From Bog-159 sp963843255 (GTDB lineage: Bacteria > Acidobacteriota > Terriglobia > Bryobacterales > Bryobacteraceae), in assembly GCA_963843255.1 (NCBI GenBank), contig CAWJJQ010000005.1, forward strand, positions 372,001-436,000: a stretch of 64,000 nucleotides of DNA. Direction: 5' to 3'. The translations under genes and the position numbers were made by a program. The notes beneath the pieces are model-generated. The model worked only from the letters and a program-made list of their open reading frames with translations, did no database searches and was not told the DNA's origin. This document shows positions 56,472-64,000 of this stretch, in pieces. How positions within the stretch are numbered: the stretch's first letter is position 1; the number at the start of each line of letters is the position of its first letter.

Positions 56472-57830
56472 TCAGGCCGCCGGCGCCAGCCCCAGTTTGC
56501 GCAGTAATTCCTGAAAAGCGGCTGCCTCGCGCAAACTATCGAACCGCGGCTCTACTTTCAGCCACGTCAGCCAGACATCGTTTTCCTGGAACGCCTTGTC
56601 CAGCGATTCGAGAGCCCGCGCCTGGTCCCCCCTCCCCGCATACACTACCGCCATCCAGTAAGGTGAGACGTACCGCCGCCGGGCCTGATCTTCCAGCGCT
56701 GCCAAAATTCCCGAGGCGCCGGCCGCATCTCCCGCCCCGCCATACGCGTGCGCCAGCGCCGCCAGCACCGCCGGCTGATCTCCGGAACAGGTGCGCGCAT
56801 TGCCCAATTCCACGATGGCATCCTCTATCAGCCCCATTTGCTCGTATGCCAGTCCCAAGGTATATTGCGCCGCGCCAAACCTCGGCTCCATCGCCAGAAT
56901 CTTCCAGGATTGTTCCGATGCTCCCTGGTAATCTCGCCCCACATACAATCCCCATGCCACGCCCACGTTGAACATCGGCGACAAGGGATCGATCTCTTCC
57001 GACCGCCGCAACTCCCGTAGCGCGTCTTCACTTCGTCCCATCGCCGCCAAATGCGCGCCGTACGCCTGATGCACGATCGCCGAATTAGAACTCAACACCA
57101 GGGCGGTAAGGTATTCCGCCTCGGCGCCTTCCCAATCCCGCTCAAAAAGCTTCTTCACCGTGGCGAACGAGGCGTGTGCTTCGCCCAGATCCTGCTGCGC
57201 CCGCAACGCGTTTAAAGCCGCCTCTTTCGCGCGCGGATAGACCTCGCCCGGAGGCGCCATATTCAGCAGCGCGGATAAGCAATGCGCGTCCGCGAGCCCG
57301 GCATACGCCGGTGCGCAATCCGGATTCTGCGCCAGCGCGGCATTGAATTGCGCCACACCCTTATGCAGGTCTTCTTCCGTCAACTTGTGGCAGAAGTAGC
57401 GGCCCTTCAGGCAGTCCTGCGGGGTTTCCGCGACGCTGGAATTCGTGTGTACGAGCTGTATTCGCGGGGCGGACGGCGAGGCCACCTCTTCCACTGGCGC
57501 GATGAAGCGATATCCCAACCCGGTGCGTGTCTCGATGAACCGCGCGCTGCGCGAAGTATCGCCCAACGCCCGCCGTAGCGCGTTCACGGCGGTATTCAAG
57601 CTGCGGTCGAAGCTCACGTGCAAGCCCGGCCACAGATGCTCCGACAGATCGTGGCGCGTCACCAGTTGATCCGGCGAGCGCAGCAGAAATTCCAGGATCT
57701 GAAACGGCTTTCGCTGCAATTTGATGCGGATGCCGTGTTTGCGCAGCTCCCGGTTCTCAAGATCTACCTCAAACACTCCAAAACGCAATCGTTGGATGCC
57801 GCTCATGGATTTGGGCGCAGGAAATGACAT
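56472..57830 (-). CDS. winged-helix (OmpR-type) and TPR transcriptional regulator
   Basis: 452 residues. The N-terminal 110 form a trans_reg_C winged helix as in CadC/ToxR-like regulators (FEVDLENRELRKHG, LLRSPDQLVTRHDL, NTAVNALRRALGD, IETRTGLGYRFIA). No membrane segment follows. From about 150 there are about eight TPR-like units (PAYAGLADAHCLSALL, AAQYTLGLAYEQMGLIEDAIVELGNA). Such cytoplasmic proteins are frequent in Acidobacteria. It may regulate the flanking secreted-protein genes; the position between paralogues 2 and 3 is the only evidence. Confidence 0.88.
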   Translation of the reverse strand: MSFPAPKSMSGIQRLRFGVFEVDLENRELRKHGIRIKLQRKPFQILEFLLRSPDQLVTRHDLSEHLWPGLHVSFDRSLNTAVNALRRALGDTSRSARFIETRTGLGYRFIAPVEEVASPSAPRIQLVHTNSSVAETPQDCLKGRYFCHKLTEEDLHKGVAQFNAALAQNPDCAPAYAGLADAHCLSALLNMAPPGEVYPRAKEAALNALRAQQDLGEAHASFATVKKLFERDWEGAEAEYLTALVLSSNSAIVHQAYGAHLAAMGRSEDALRELRRSEEIDPLSPMFNVGVAWGLYVGRDYQGASEQSWKILAMEPRFGAAQYTLGLAYEQMGLIEDAIVELGNARTCSGDQPAVLAALAHAYGGAGDAAGASGILAALEDQARRRYVSPYWMAVVYAGRGDQARALESLDKAFQENDVWLTWLKVEPRFDSLREAAAFQELLRKLGLAPAA

Positions 57831-57997
57831 AGTGGATCAAACCCTTTCAAATCCGCTACTTCCATCATCAGAAACATTTGACGCCCTGCTGATAAACGTA
57901 GCACGCGATGCTCTCATCTACTGCATAGACGAAGCAAAGGCTCTAAAGGCTTCAACCCGAGGAGCTTAATCCGGCTAATAACAAAGGAGAATCAAAC

Positions 57998-58450
57998 ATG
58001 AACGTACGGAAATACGTGACCATGGGCTTGGCGCTGGGAGCTTTAGCGCTAGGTCTGACCGCGGTGCCCGCTCGCGCGGAATCCGTCCTCAAGGGTAGTT
58101 TCGAACTGCCCACAGCCGCCTACTGGGGCGATACACTGTTGCAACCAGGCCAGTACACCATCTGGATGAGCATGGAAATGCACGATGTGGGCCGCGTGCC
58201 GGTCATCCACGTGAGCGGAGAAGGCATCTCGAAGACCTTCCTTTCCGTTGCCAGGCCGGAAGCGGAATCCGGACGCAATTCGCTGCAGATCGCTGACGTC
58301 GGAGGTGCCTATGTAGTGCGCGCGTTCGACGCGGGCCTCATCGGCGAATCGTTTGCGTTTGGCGTGACCAAGTCGGTCAAGAACAAAGCGCTGCGCGCGA
58401 GCGCCGAACCGGCCATTTCGGTTCCGGTGTCCACGGGAGCAGGCTTCTAA
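57998..58450 (+). CDS. small secreted protein, paralogue 3 of a local family
   Basis: 150 residues from ATG 57998, with AAAGGAG (57983-57989). Signal peptide about 1-27 (PARAE). More divergent than paralogues 1 and 2 but with the same plan: LKGSFELPTAAYWGDTLLQPGQYTI, VGGAYVVRAFDAG and FAFGVTKSVKNK. No conserved Cys. Divergent from the regulator gene, with 167 bp between the starts, so both may share one control region. Confidence 0.78.
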   Translation: MNVRKYVTMGLALGALALGLTAVPARAESVLKGSFELPTAAYWGDTLLQPGQYTIWMSMEMHDVGRVPVIHVSGEGISKTFLSVARPEAESGRNSLQIADVGGAYVVRAFDAGLIGESFAFGVTKSVKNKALRASAEPAISVPVSTGAGF

Positions 58451-58462
58451 TGATAGGTGCCG

Positions 58463-58499
58463 CGGGACGAACGGCATCGCCTGTTTGCCGCTCGTCCCG
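58463..58499 (+). terminator. hairpin after paralogue 3, probable terminator
   Basis: Stem CGGGACGA / TCGTCCCG (58463-58470 and 58492-58499) with an inner CGGCA / TGCCG stem. Not followed by a T run, so termination strength is uncertain. Confidence 0.5.
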
Positions 58500-58803
58500 A
58501 TCGTCGTACACGCACTGCCGCGTGTGTGATTAGTTGGGGGCCGGCCACGTAGCCGGCGCGTTCCTCTGCAAACCCTCCTCGGTCCTTGACGGTCGGCCAC
58601 GCGATCGCGCAATGGGCTGCCACCGAATTTACACTCCCCCCTTACCGCTGGTTTTGGCGACTACACGCTCATACGGTTTCCGTGACCGGCGTTTAACACC
58701 CTAGTCCGCGCTTTGTACGAGTGATCCGCTCAGAGCCGCACCGCTTCAACTTGACGAATCGGCTAATTGCTTTACGCACCACGAGCAATCCCCGAAAAAA
58801 GCC
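58500..58803 (+). other. intergenic region without a recognised gene
   Basis: About 300 bp between the hairpin and the BlaI promoter. No reading frame with family resemblance and no RNA signature was recognised. Confidence 0.4.
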
Positions 58804-58832
58804 TTGCAATCTACCGCATCGTGTAGTAGACT
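58804..58832 (+). promoter_or_regulatory. BlaI promoter with dyad operator
   Basis: A -35 TTGCAA (58804-58809), 17-bp spacer and -10 TAGACT (58827-58832). In the spacer lies the dyad CTAC-N8-GTAG (58811-58826), similar in form to TAC/GTA operators of the BlaI/MecI family, so the repressor is probably self-controlled. Confidence 0.6.
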
Positions 58833-58841
58833 GACCTTGCC

Positions 58842-59228
58842 ATGGCCCTGCCAAAGCTGACCAGGTTGGAGCTCCAAATCATGGACACGCTCTGGAGCAA
58901 GGGGCCCTGCTCCATTCGCGAGTTGCTGGAGGCATTCCCCAAGGACGAACGGCTGGCCTACACAACGGTTCAGACGGTTGTCTACCGCCTCGAAGCAAAG
59001 AAAGCCATACGACGTACGAGCAAATTCGGCAACGCGCATGTATTTGAGGCGATGGTTTCACGGGATTCTGCGCAGCATCGAATGATCGACGATTTAGTGG
59101 CGCTGTTCGGCGGCAGGCGATTGCCGATCGTGACGCACCTGATCGAGTCGGGGAAACTGACTCCGGAGGAACTGCGCGAGGCCCGCGCCGCGCTGCGAAA
59201 GGCGACGAAAATGGAGAAGCCGGAATGA
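58842..59228 (+). CDS. BlaI/MecI/CopY-family repressor
   Basis: 128 residues. Winged-helix start MALPKLTRLELQIMDTLWSKGPCSIRELLEAF and YTTVQTVVYRLEAKKAIRRT are the BlaI signatures; the C-terminal part dimerises. Represses until cleaved or released by the partner. Its stop overlaps the next start by 4 bp (ATGA), giving the usual BlaI-BlaR1 arrangement. Confidence 0.93.
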   Translation: MALPKLTRLELQIMDTLWSKGPCSIRELLEAFPKDERLAYTTVQTVVYRLEAKKAIRRTSKFGNAHVFEAMVSRDSAQHRMIDDLVALFGGRRLPIVTHLIESGKLTPEELREARAALRKATKMEKPE

Positions 59229-61309
59229 TCCCGAGCAGCTTCCTGCCCATCGCAAACCACCTGTGGCAATCCACGCTATTTGCTGGAATCGCAGGTCTCC
59301 TGACTCTGCTCTTGAGAAACAATCGGGCGCATGCGCGGTATTGTCTGTGGCTGGCAGCTTCGGCCAAGTTTCTGATCCCTTTTTCGCTACTGATGCTCGT
59401 TGGTGGGCTGGTTGGACGGCATTCGGTGGTCCTGCCTGCGCCCACGCGCGTACCGGTTATCGTCGAGCAGGTGAATGAGCCTTTTGTCGCCGAAGTTCCA
59501 CCGGGAGCAGTAGCGATGCCGCACGGGTCGAAATCGGGGACCTGGGTTGTTCCGATACTGGTGGCGTTGTGGGCGATCGGCTGCGGTGCTTTGGCCTGCT
59601 CGTGGTGGGTGCGATGGCGGCGAGTACGGGTTGCCGTCCAGACGGCGTCGCCGGTGCCTTTCGGGATCGGCGTTCCAACGCTGTCTTCGGCATCGATCAT
59701 TGAGCCTGGAGTATTCGGCGTATTCCGTCCGGTGTTGCTGTTACCGGACGGCATTGGGGATCGCCTCGCGCCATCGGAACTCCAGGCAATTCTCGCCCAC
59801 GAGTTGTGTCACGTTCGACGCCGCGACAATCTGGCGACGTTGATGCACATGGTTGTCGAGGCCGTGTTCTGGTTTCATCCTTTGGTCTGGTGGCTGGGAG
59901 CTCGCTTGATGGCCGAGCGCGAGCGGGCCTGCGACGAGGAGGTGCTGCGGCGGGGGAGTGAAGCGAGAGCCTATGCGGAGGGAATCCTCAAGGTTTGCGA
60001 GCTGTACCTGCAATCGCCGCTCAGATGCGTAGCGGGCGTATCGGGGGCAAATCTCAAGAAAAGAATCGAGGCGATCATGGCGAACCGACCTACGCTAAAC
60101 CTGAATCTGCCAAAGAAGGTAGGATTGATGCTCGCCGGAATCCTGGCGGTCGCCATTCCGGTGATTCTTGGCATCACCAACGCCCCTGCACTGCGGTTAC
60201 AAGCCCAGTCAGTCCCGAAACAGGATATCACTGGTACCTGGCAGGGCAAATTGCTGGTGCCCCAGGCGCCGAATGGAGAATTACGAATTGTCTTCAGGAT
60301 ATTGAAGGCTGACGAGGGCGCTCTTAAGGCGACGTTTTACATGATCGACCGGCCCGTCCCGGGCTTGCCGGCCAGCGCGGTTGCGATTCAAGGCTCGAAC
60401 GTTACTATCACGATTCCGGGGATCGGGGGCATTTACGAAGGCAAACTGGACGCAGACGCGATTACCCTGACGGGGAAGTGGGCTGCGGGAGGAATGCCGA
60501 TGCCTCTGACCCTGGCGCATGTGAAAGACGACGCCGCATGGGAAATCCCGAAGCCGCCACCAGCACCGAAAATGATGGCTGCGGACGCCGATCCAGTATT
60601 CGAAGTAGCCAGTATCAAACCCAGCGACCCGAACCGGACGGGGCGGAGACTGTTCTCTATAGGGAATGGTACTCAGGTGAGCGCTGTTGGTGCGACGGTA
60701 AACGACCTGATCGTCTTCGCCTATAACGTTCACGCCCGGCAGATCATTGGTGCACCTGCCTGGGTTGAGTCGGACAAGTTCGATATCAGAGGAAAGCCGG
60801 AGGGTGACGGGCGGCCGAACCCAGCTCAATTTAAGACCATGCTTCAGAAGCTCCTGGCGGATCGCTCTCAGCTCGCTTTCCATCGCGATAAGAAGCAGCT
60901 TACGGTGTACGCGTTGACGGTGGGAAAGAACGGGCCCAGGCTGACCAGGAGCGAAGCCGCCAGTCCCTTCCCCAACCTGGTTCCCAGAGGGCCCGGTAAT
61001 TGGCCTGTGCGGAACGCCACCATGGAGGAAGTCGCGAGCGTCATGCAAGCCCACCTGGATCGCCCGGTGGTCGATCAAACCGGGCTGAAGGGACGGTTCG
61101 ACTTCCAATTGCAATGGACGCCCGACCAGACGACTCAGTTCGGCCCAACTGGCGTCCCGGTCGCGCCGCCGAAGCCTCCCGAGGGAGCCGAAACGCAACC
61201 GGATCTGTTCACGGCCATTCAGCAGCAACTGGGACTGAAGCTGGAGTCGACCAAGGCGCAAGTGGACATTTTGGTGATTGACAAAGTCGAAAAACCTTCG
61301 GAGAATTAA
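59225..61309 (+). CDS. BlaR1-like M56 metallopeptidase with TIGR03435-type C-terminal domain
   Basis: 694 residues. Several membrane segments in the first 290 residues, including LFAGIAGLLTLLL and a helix after GLMLAGILAVAIPVILG. The M56 zinc motif HELCHV is at about residue 193, with the downstream ERERACDEEVL. In place of a penicillin-binding sensor it has a beta-rich part (about 335-430) and a C-terminal domain with FEVASIKPSDPNR, TVNDLIVFAY and VVDQTGLKGRFDFQLQW, the pattern of the Solibacter-group TIGR03435 family. It may sense an envelope ligand and inactivate BlaI. Ligand unknown. Confidence 0.88.
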   Translation: MIPSSFLPIANHLWQSTLFAGIAGLLTLLLRNNRAHARYCLWLAASAKFLIPFSLLMLVGGLVGRHSVVLPAPTRVPVIVEQVNEPFVAEVPPGAVAMPHGSKSGTWVVPILVALWAIGCGALACSWWVRWRRVRVAVQTASPVPFGIGVPTLSSASIIEPGVFGVFRPVLLLPDGIGDRLAPSELQAILAHELCHVRRRDNLATLMHMVVEAVFWFHPLVWWLGARLMAERERACDEEVLRRGSEARAYAEGILKVCELYLQSPLRCVAGVSGANLKKRIEAIMANRPTLNLNLPKKVGLMLAGILAVAIPVILGITNAPALRLQAQSVPKQDITGTWQGKLLVPQAPNGELRIVFRILKADEGALKATFYMIDRPVPGLPASAVAIQGSNVTITIPGIGGIYEGKLDADAITLTGKWAAGGMPMPLTLAHVKDDAAWEIPKPPPAPKMMAADADPVFEVASIKPSDPNRTGRRLFSIGNGTQVSAVGATVNDLIVFAYNVHARQIIGAPAWVESDKFDIRGKPEGDGRPNPAQFKTMLQKLLADRSQLAFHRDKKQLTVYALTVGKNGPRLTRSEAASPFPNLVPRGPGNWPVRNATMEEVASVMQAHLDRPVVDQTGLKGRFDFQLQWTPDQTTQFGPTGVPVAPPKPPEGAETQPDLFTAIQQQLGLKLESTKAQVDILVIDKVEKPSEN

Positions 61310-61367
61310 CCATCCGGTTCGAACGCGACTTCGTGCGAAAGCAATCGGCGGCCTGCGGGAGGAAGCC

Positions 61368-61583
61368 ATGAACGTGTCCTGGAAAAACGAGCAGGGCCAC
61401 CTCTTATGCCAATGGTCTGAACTCGCGGAACGGGCACCTTATCACCCGCCTTGGATGCAGGAAGCCGGTCAAGTCAAGCCGGCTGCTGCCGTACCTGAAT
61501 TTCTGGACTTCACCCGCCTCAGTCCATTTGGCGGGGAGCTATGGCACGATCTGGAGCGTCGTTATAAGAGGCATGCAGCCTGA
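61368..61583 (+). CDS. small cytoplasmic protein, acidobacterial type, unknown
   Basis: 71 residues from ATG 61368 with an excellent GGAGGAAG. Trp/Pro-rich: WKNEQGHLLCQWSELAERAPY and HPPWMQEA, then SPFGGELWHDLERR. From memory, similar short proteins with WxxE, PPWMQE and SPFGG are common in Solibacter-like genomes. No known function. Lies 58 bp after the BlaR1 gene and may be co-transcribed. Confidence 0.7.
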   Translation: MNVSWKNEQGHLLCQWSELAERAPYHPPWMQEAGQVKPAAAVPEFLDFTRLSPFGGELWHDLERRYKRHAA

Positions 61584-61675
61584 CGGCTGCAGCTTGCGTA
61601 CTCAGCACACCAGCCAGCGGATTATTCACCTCGGCTTTCAAAGTTCCCGAACCGACTCGAAAGCATCCTGTCTCA
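61584..61675 (+). other. short spacer before the tandem array
   Basis: No gene. It joins the small protein gene to the array. Confidence 0.3.
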
Positions 61676-62257
61676 GAGGCGCAAAGGGGCGCGTGCCCGC
61701 GCCGCCAGGAAGGATAGAAACTCGCGGGATAGTGGCGGCGCGGCCGTGGCCCCGTTTTGCGCGGGTTCCTCAGAAGCGCAAAGGGGCGCGTGCCCGCGCC
61801 GCCAGGAAGGATAGAAACTCGCGGGATAGTGGCGGCGCGGCCGTGGCCCCGTTTTGCGCGGGTTCCTCAGAAGCGCAAAGGGGCGCGTGCCCGCGCCGCC
61901 AGGAAGGATAGGAACTCCCGGGATAGTGGCGGCGCGGCCGTGGCCCGTTTTGCGCGGGTTCCTTAGAAGCGCAAAGGGGCGCGTGCCCGCGCCGCCAGGA
62001 AGGATAGGAACTCCCGGGATAGTGGCGGCGCGGCCGTGGCCCCGTTTTGCGCGAGGTTCCTTAGAAGCGCAAAGGGGCGCGTGCCCGCGCCGCCAGGAAG
62101 GATAGAAACTCGCGGGATAGTGGCGGCGCGGCCGTGGCCCCGTTTTGCGCGAGGCTTAGAAGCGCAAAGGGGCGCGTGCCCGCGCCGCCAGGAAGGATAG
62201 AAACTCGCGGGATAGTGGCGGCGCGGCCGTGGCCCCGTTTTGCGCGAGGCTTAGAAG
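61676..62257 (+). repeat. six tandem copies of a 95-98 bp palindromic repeat
   Basis: GCGCAAAG marks each unit at 61679, 61776, 61873, 61969, 62067 and 62162 (periods 97, 97, 96, 98, 95). Each unit is an imperfect hairpin. The outer arms are GCGCAAAGGGGC and GCCCCGTTTTGCGC, and the inner arms CCGCGCCGCCA and TGGCGGCGCGG. The loop carries GGATAGAAACTCGCGGGAT (type A) or GGATAGGAACTCCCGGGAT (type B), in the order A-A-B-B-A-A. Not a CRISPR: the spacers are not unique. Frames that run through it are repetitive artefacts. Related solitary copies are at 23.5 and 26.8 kb. Confidence 0.95.
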
Positions 62258-62599
62258 GCGTAAGTTTCGCAACGGCAGCCAACAGCAATAAAATCTGCCG
62301 GTCGAGAGTTGCAAAAGTCTATTGCAAATTGATCGCGATTTTCCAGTCTCGCTGGCATCGCGTCGCGTCCACCGGCCCTTTGAATCAGGTAGCGCGATGG
62401 CGGCTGCGCATAGTCGCGAATGTCTGCTGCGAAAACAAAGCCGGGCGCACCTCCCCGGATACGGCGTTCCCGGAGACGCCTGCACCTCCCCGCGTCACCC
62501 GGAGAATAGTAACCTCCCTAAGCGTCGTTCGGCCATCACTCCCCGTGAAGTCGACGGCACGTCAAGTTGACGGAAAACGCGCAAGCCGCCAAGCACGGC
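62258..62599 (+). other. intergenic region after the array
   Basis: No credible gene. The segment 62281-62343 shares AACAG, AATAAAA, CTG, TGCAAATTGATC and GCGATTTTC in the same order with 14129-14172, an unexplained similarity. Confidence 0.4.
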
Positions 62600-63031
62600 T
62601 CACGGCAACAGATCCAGGGCTCGCGATAGCCGCGGCCCAATCCGGAGGGCGCCGAAATCGCGGCGGTCGCTGGTAAGAACACGATAAACCCGGCGGCGCT
62701 CGGCTACAGCAGCTACCATACCGTCAACCAGCCCGAGGCCGAGTTCTTCGAACTTCGCATCCAACTCCAGCGCTCGGGCGATATCGGCCGCCAGCGGCAG
62801 TTCGTATTCGTAGCGTGTGCCAGGGTCGAAGATTTCGGCGATCAGTCGGCGCATCGCCCGTCGCTCCGCTCGCAGGAAATAGTCCACCTCCACCAGGATC
62901 AGTCCTGGCACAATGACTGCGGCGGCCGAGGTCAGGATATGTTCGTATTCTGGAAAGGATGGCTGGCCGGCTGGCGTCCGGGCAAGGCCGCGTAGTAGAC
63001 CGCTCGTGTCGGCAATGATCGGCGGGATCAA
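62600..63031 (-). CDS. vapC: PIN-domain ribonuclease toxin, VapC-like
   Basis: 143 residues, start TTG 63031 overlapping the antitoxin stop by 4 bp. PIN acidic residues are in place: Asp in IIADTSGLL, Glu in ILVEVDYFL, Asp in GLVDGMVAA and Asp in VLTSDRRDF. Expected to cleave RNA and be neutralised by the product of the upstream gene. VapBC type II toxin-antitoxin module. Confidence 0.88.
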   Translation of the reverse strand: MIPPIIADTSGLLRGLARTPAGQPSFPEYEHILTSAAAVIVPGLILVEVDYFLRAERRAMRRLIAEIFDPGTRYEYELPLAADIARALELDAKFEELGLGLVDGMVAAVAERRRVYRVLTSDRRDFGALRIGPRLSRALDLLP

Positions 63032-63255
63032 TCCTTCTTATCCCGGAAAAGCTCCGATTCATCGCCCAGCTTGCTGTTCGTGGACTCGAACAGAAGCGTC
63101 GAGGGGGGCCGGCGGCCGGAATAGTATCGTGACGCGACAACCCGCAGGCCTTTGCGGATCAGGTCGGAGGCAGAAAGCCCCGCCGCGCGTGCCCGCCTCA
63201 ATGCCTGAACATCCTCTTCGCCGAGCCGCACCGTGGTCGAAATAGAGCGCGCCAT
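63028..63255 (-). CDS. ribbon-helix-helix antitoxin of the VapC pair
   Basis: 75 residues from ATG 63255 (a longer frame from 63270 or 63315 is possible). The N-terminal RHH pattern MARSISTTVRLGEEDVQAL and LSASDLIRKGLRVVA would bind the module's own promoter; the C-terminal tail would bind the toxin. A 4-bp overlap with vapC secures coupled translation. Confidence 0.83.
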   Translation of the reverse strand: MARSISTTVRLGEEDVQALRRARAAGLSASDLIRKGLRVVASRYYSGRRPPSTLLFESTNSKLGDESELFRDKKD

Positions 63256-63417
63256 ACATTCACCATACATCGCGGAGGAGCGCCGAAGCAATCGCCGGCC
63301 GTGAAGGCGTACCAATTGACGGAATTTGCCCGGCGCTCTTCTTTCGCCGCACAGGTCGCGTGTCGCACCAATCGGCGGAACGGCGACAACACGGCCCAGA
63401 GGGTGGCGGTCCGTGAC

Positions 63418-63747
63418 TCAGGAGCCTAGTTGAAGATCGAGCGCAAAAGCCAGCGCATCCTTCAAGCGTTCCATTACGTTGTTGGGAAGCTTGCCGATCT
63501 TGCGTTCGAGGCGCACAGTTGGCAGGGATCCCAGGCCTTGAACATTGGCTACTGATTCACGATCAAGGAACGGAAGCCGCGGCAGCGGCACTTCGTACGG
63601 ACTGTCCCTCCGCTGGGTGGTAAGAGGCACGTACAAGACGAGAAACCGCGGCGGGTCAGGATCCTGGCGGGAGACGATGACTATGGGACGAGTCTTGGCA
63701 GCGAGTCCCAGGTCCGCCAGCCAGATCTCACCGGGTTGGGGGTTCAT
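63418..63747 (-). CDS. MazF/PemK-type endoribonuclease toxin
   Basis: 109 residues. MazF-like start PQPGEIWLADLG and TRPIVIVSRQD, then LVLYVPLTT and the end LPTVRLERKIGKL with MERLKDAL. Overlaps the small antitoxin-like gene by 20 bp. Expected to cut mRNA at short motifs. Confidence 0.86.
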   Translation of the reverse strand: MNPQPGEIWLADLGLAAKTRPIVIVSRQDPDPPRFLVLYVPLTTQRRDSPYEVPLPRLPFLDRESVANVQGLGSLPTVRLERKIGKLPNNVMERLKDALAFALDLQLGS

Positions 63748-63913
63748 CGAGCAGGTCCAGGACTTCCTGTTCGGCGGCGCGCGCGCGCGCGATATCCAGG
63801 ATGTCGCGATCGGCCAGGTCTATAACCTCAGTAATGCGCTCCCTGGCCTCTGCCGCTGTCTCCGGTTTCCATTCGCGCAATCGAGCGTCTAGTTTCTCCG
63901 CCAAGGCGTCCAC
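63728..63913 (-). CDS. putative antitoxin of the MazF pair
   Basis: 61 residues, start GTG 63913 with AGGAG before it. Charged, helical (MDALAEKLDARLREWKPETAAEARERI), without an obvious DNA-binding fold. Its position before the toxin with a 20-bp overlap marks it as the antitoxin. The region 63914-64000 shows no further gene. Confidence 0.72.
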   Translation of the reverse strand: MDALAEKLDARLREWKPETAAEARERITEVIDLADRDILDIARARAAEQEVLDLLDEPPTR

Positions 63914-64000
63914 GATGGTCTCCTGCCCTCGTCCCTAGTGTAACGCCATCGGCCATCGCGATATCGCCACGTACTCCACTGCGGCGGCATGGAGGCCCCA

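Noticed and set aside
61676..62257. CRISPR array
   Set aside because: Units are of 95-98 bp with no unique spacers and no cas genes; the whole unit is repeated.
61528..62676. Several frames through the tandem array (repeating KGRVPAPPGRI)
   Set aside because: They simply translate the repeat unit; no ribosome-binding site or family.

Overview
The window reads as chromosomal DNA of a high-GC acidobacterium, most likely of the Solibacter/Bryobacter group (class Terriglobia, formerly Solibacteres). This is an inference from protein families that are strongly enriched in that group: two VWFA-related proteins (TIGR03436 type, 29.5-33.6 kb), a BlaR1-like protein ending in a TIGR03435-type domain (59.2-61.3 kb), an FG-GAP repeat protein ending in a TIGR03437-type domain (38.3-41.3 kb), an Oar-like TonB-dependent receptor with a carboxypeptidase-regulatory-like N-terminus, and many small secreted proteins without a known function. 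No rRNA, tRNA, CRISPR array, phage or transposase was seen.

Layout. 0-2.7 kb: the 3' part of a c-type cytochrome gene, a haem lipoprotein with an Ig-like domain, and a secreted duplicated protein. 2.7-6.6 kb: alanine dehydrogenase, acyl-CoA dehydrogenase and small secreted or Fe-S proteins. 6.7-14.1 kb: lactate permease plus FAD/Fe-S lactate dehydrogenase, then a tandem pair of methyltransferases with duplicated C-terminal modules. 14.1-14.8 kb: an unexplained purine-rich non-coding stretch. 14.8-19.6 kb: a frameshifted fumarylacetoacetase gene, a TPR protein and a cytochrome c/copper-monooxygenase-like/TPR fusion. 19.6-28.9 kb: the TonB-dependent receptor, a CRTAC1-type protein, an M20 peptidase and a sugar-cation symporter-like transporter. 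28.4-36.7 kb (minus strand): MauE-like and DsbA-like redox proteins, two VWFA proteins, a frameshifted glycoside-hydrolase-like gene and a DnaC-like ATPase. 36.8-46.1 kb: Ada-AlkA fusion, FG-GAP protein, a two-component pair and an arylsulfotransferase-like protein. 46.5-53.7 kb: a hybrid histidine kinase, two metallophosphoesterases, rsmE, and ruvA-ruvB-folK. 53.8-58.5 kb: an SDR, a cupin, and three paralogous small secreted proteins around a winged-helix/TPR regulator. 58.8-61.6 kb: a BlaI-BlaR1 pair and a small protein. 61.7-64 kb: a six-unit tandem palindromic repeat array and two toxin-antitoxin modules.

How the genes may work together. Lactate uptake and oxidation sit in one transcription unit. 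RuvAB and FolK are housekeeping. The BlaI-BlaR1 pair looks like a self-regulated sensor unit with an operator in its promoter. The most unusual non-coding features are a repeat of about 97 bp present as six tandem copies and at least two solitary degenerate copies (23.5 and 26.8 kb), and the purine-rich segment at 14.2-14.8 kb. Two genes carry what look like single extra bases in short G runs, so either real decay or sequencing error must be considered.
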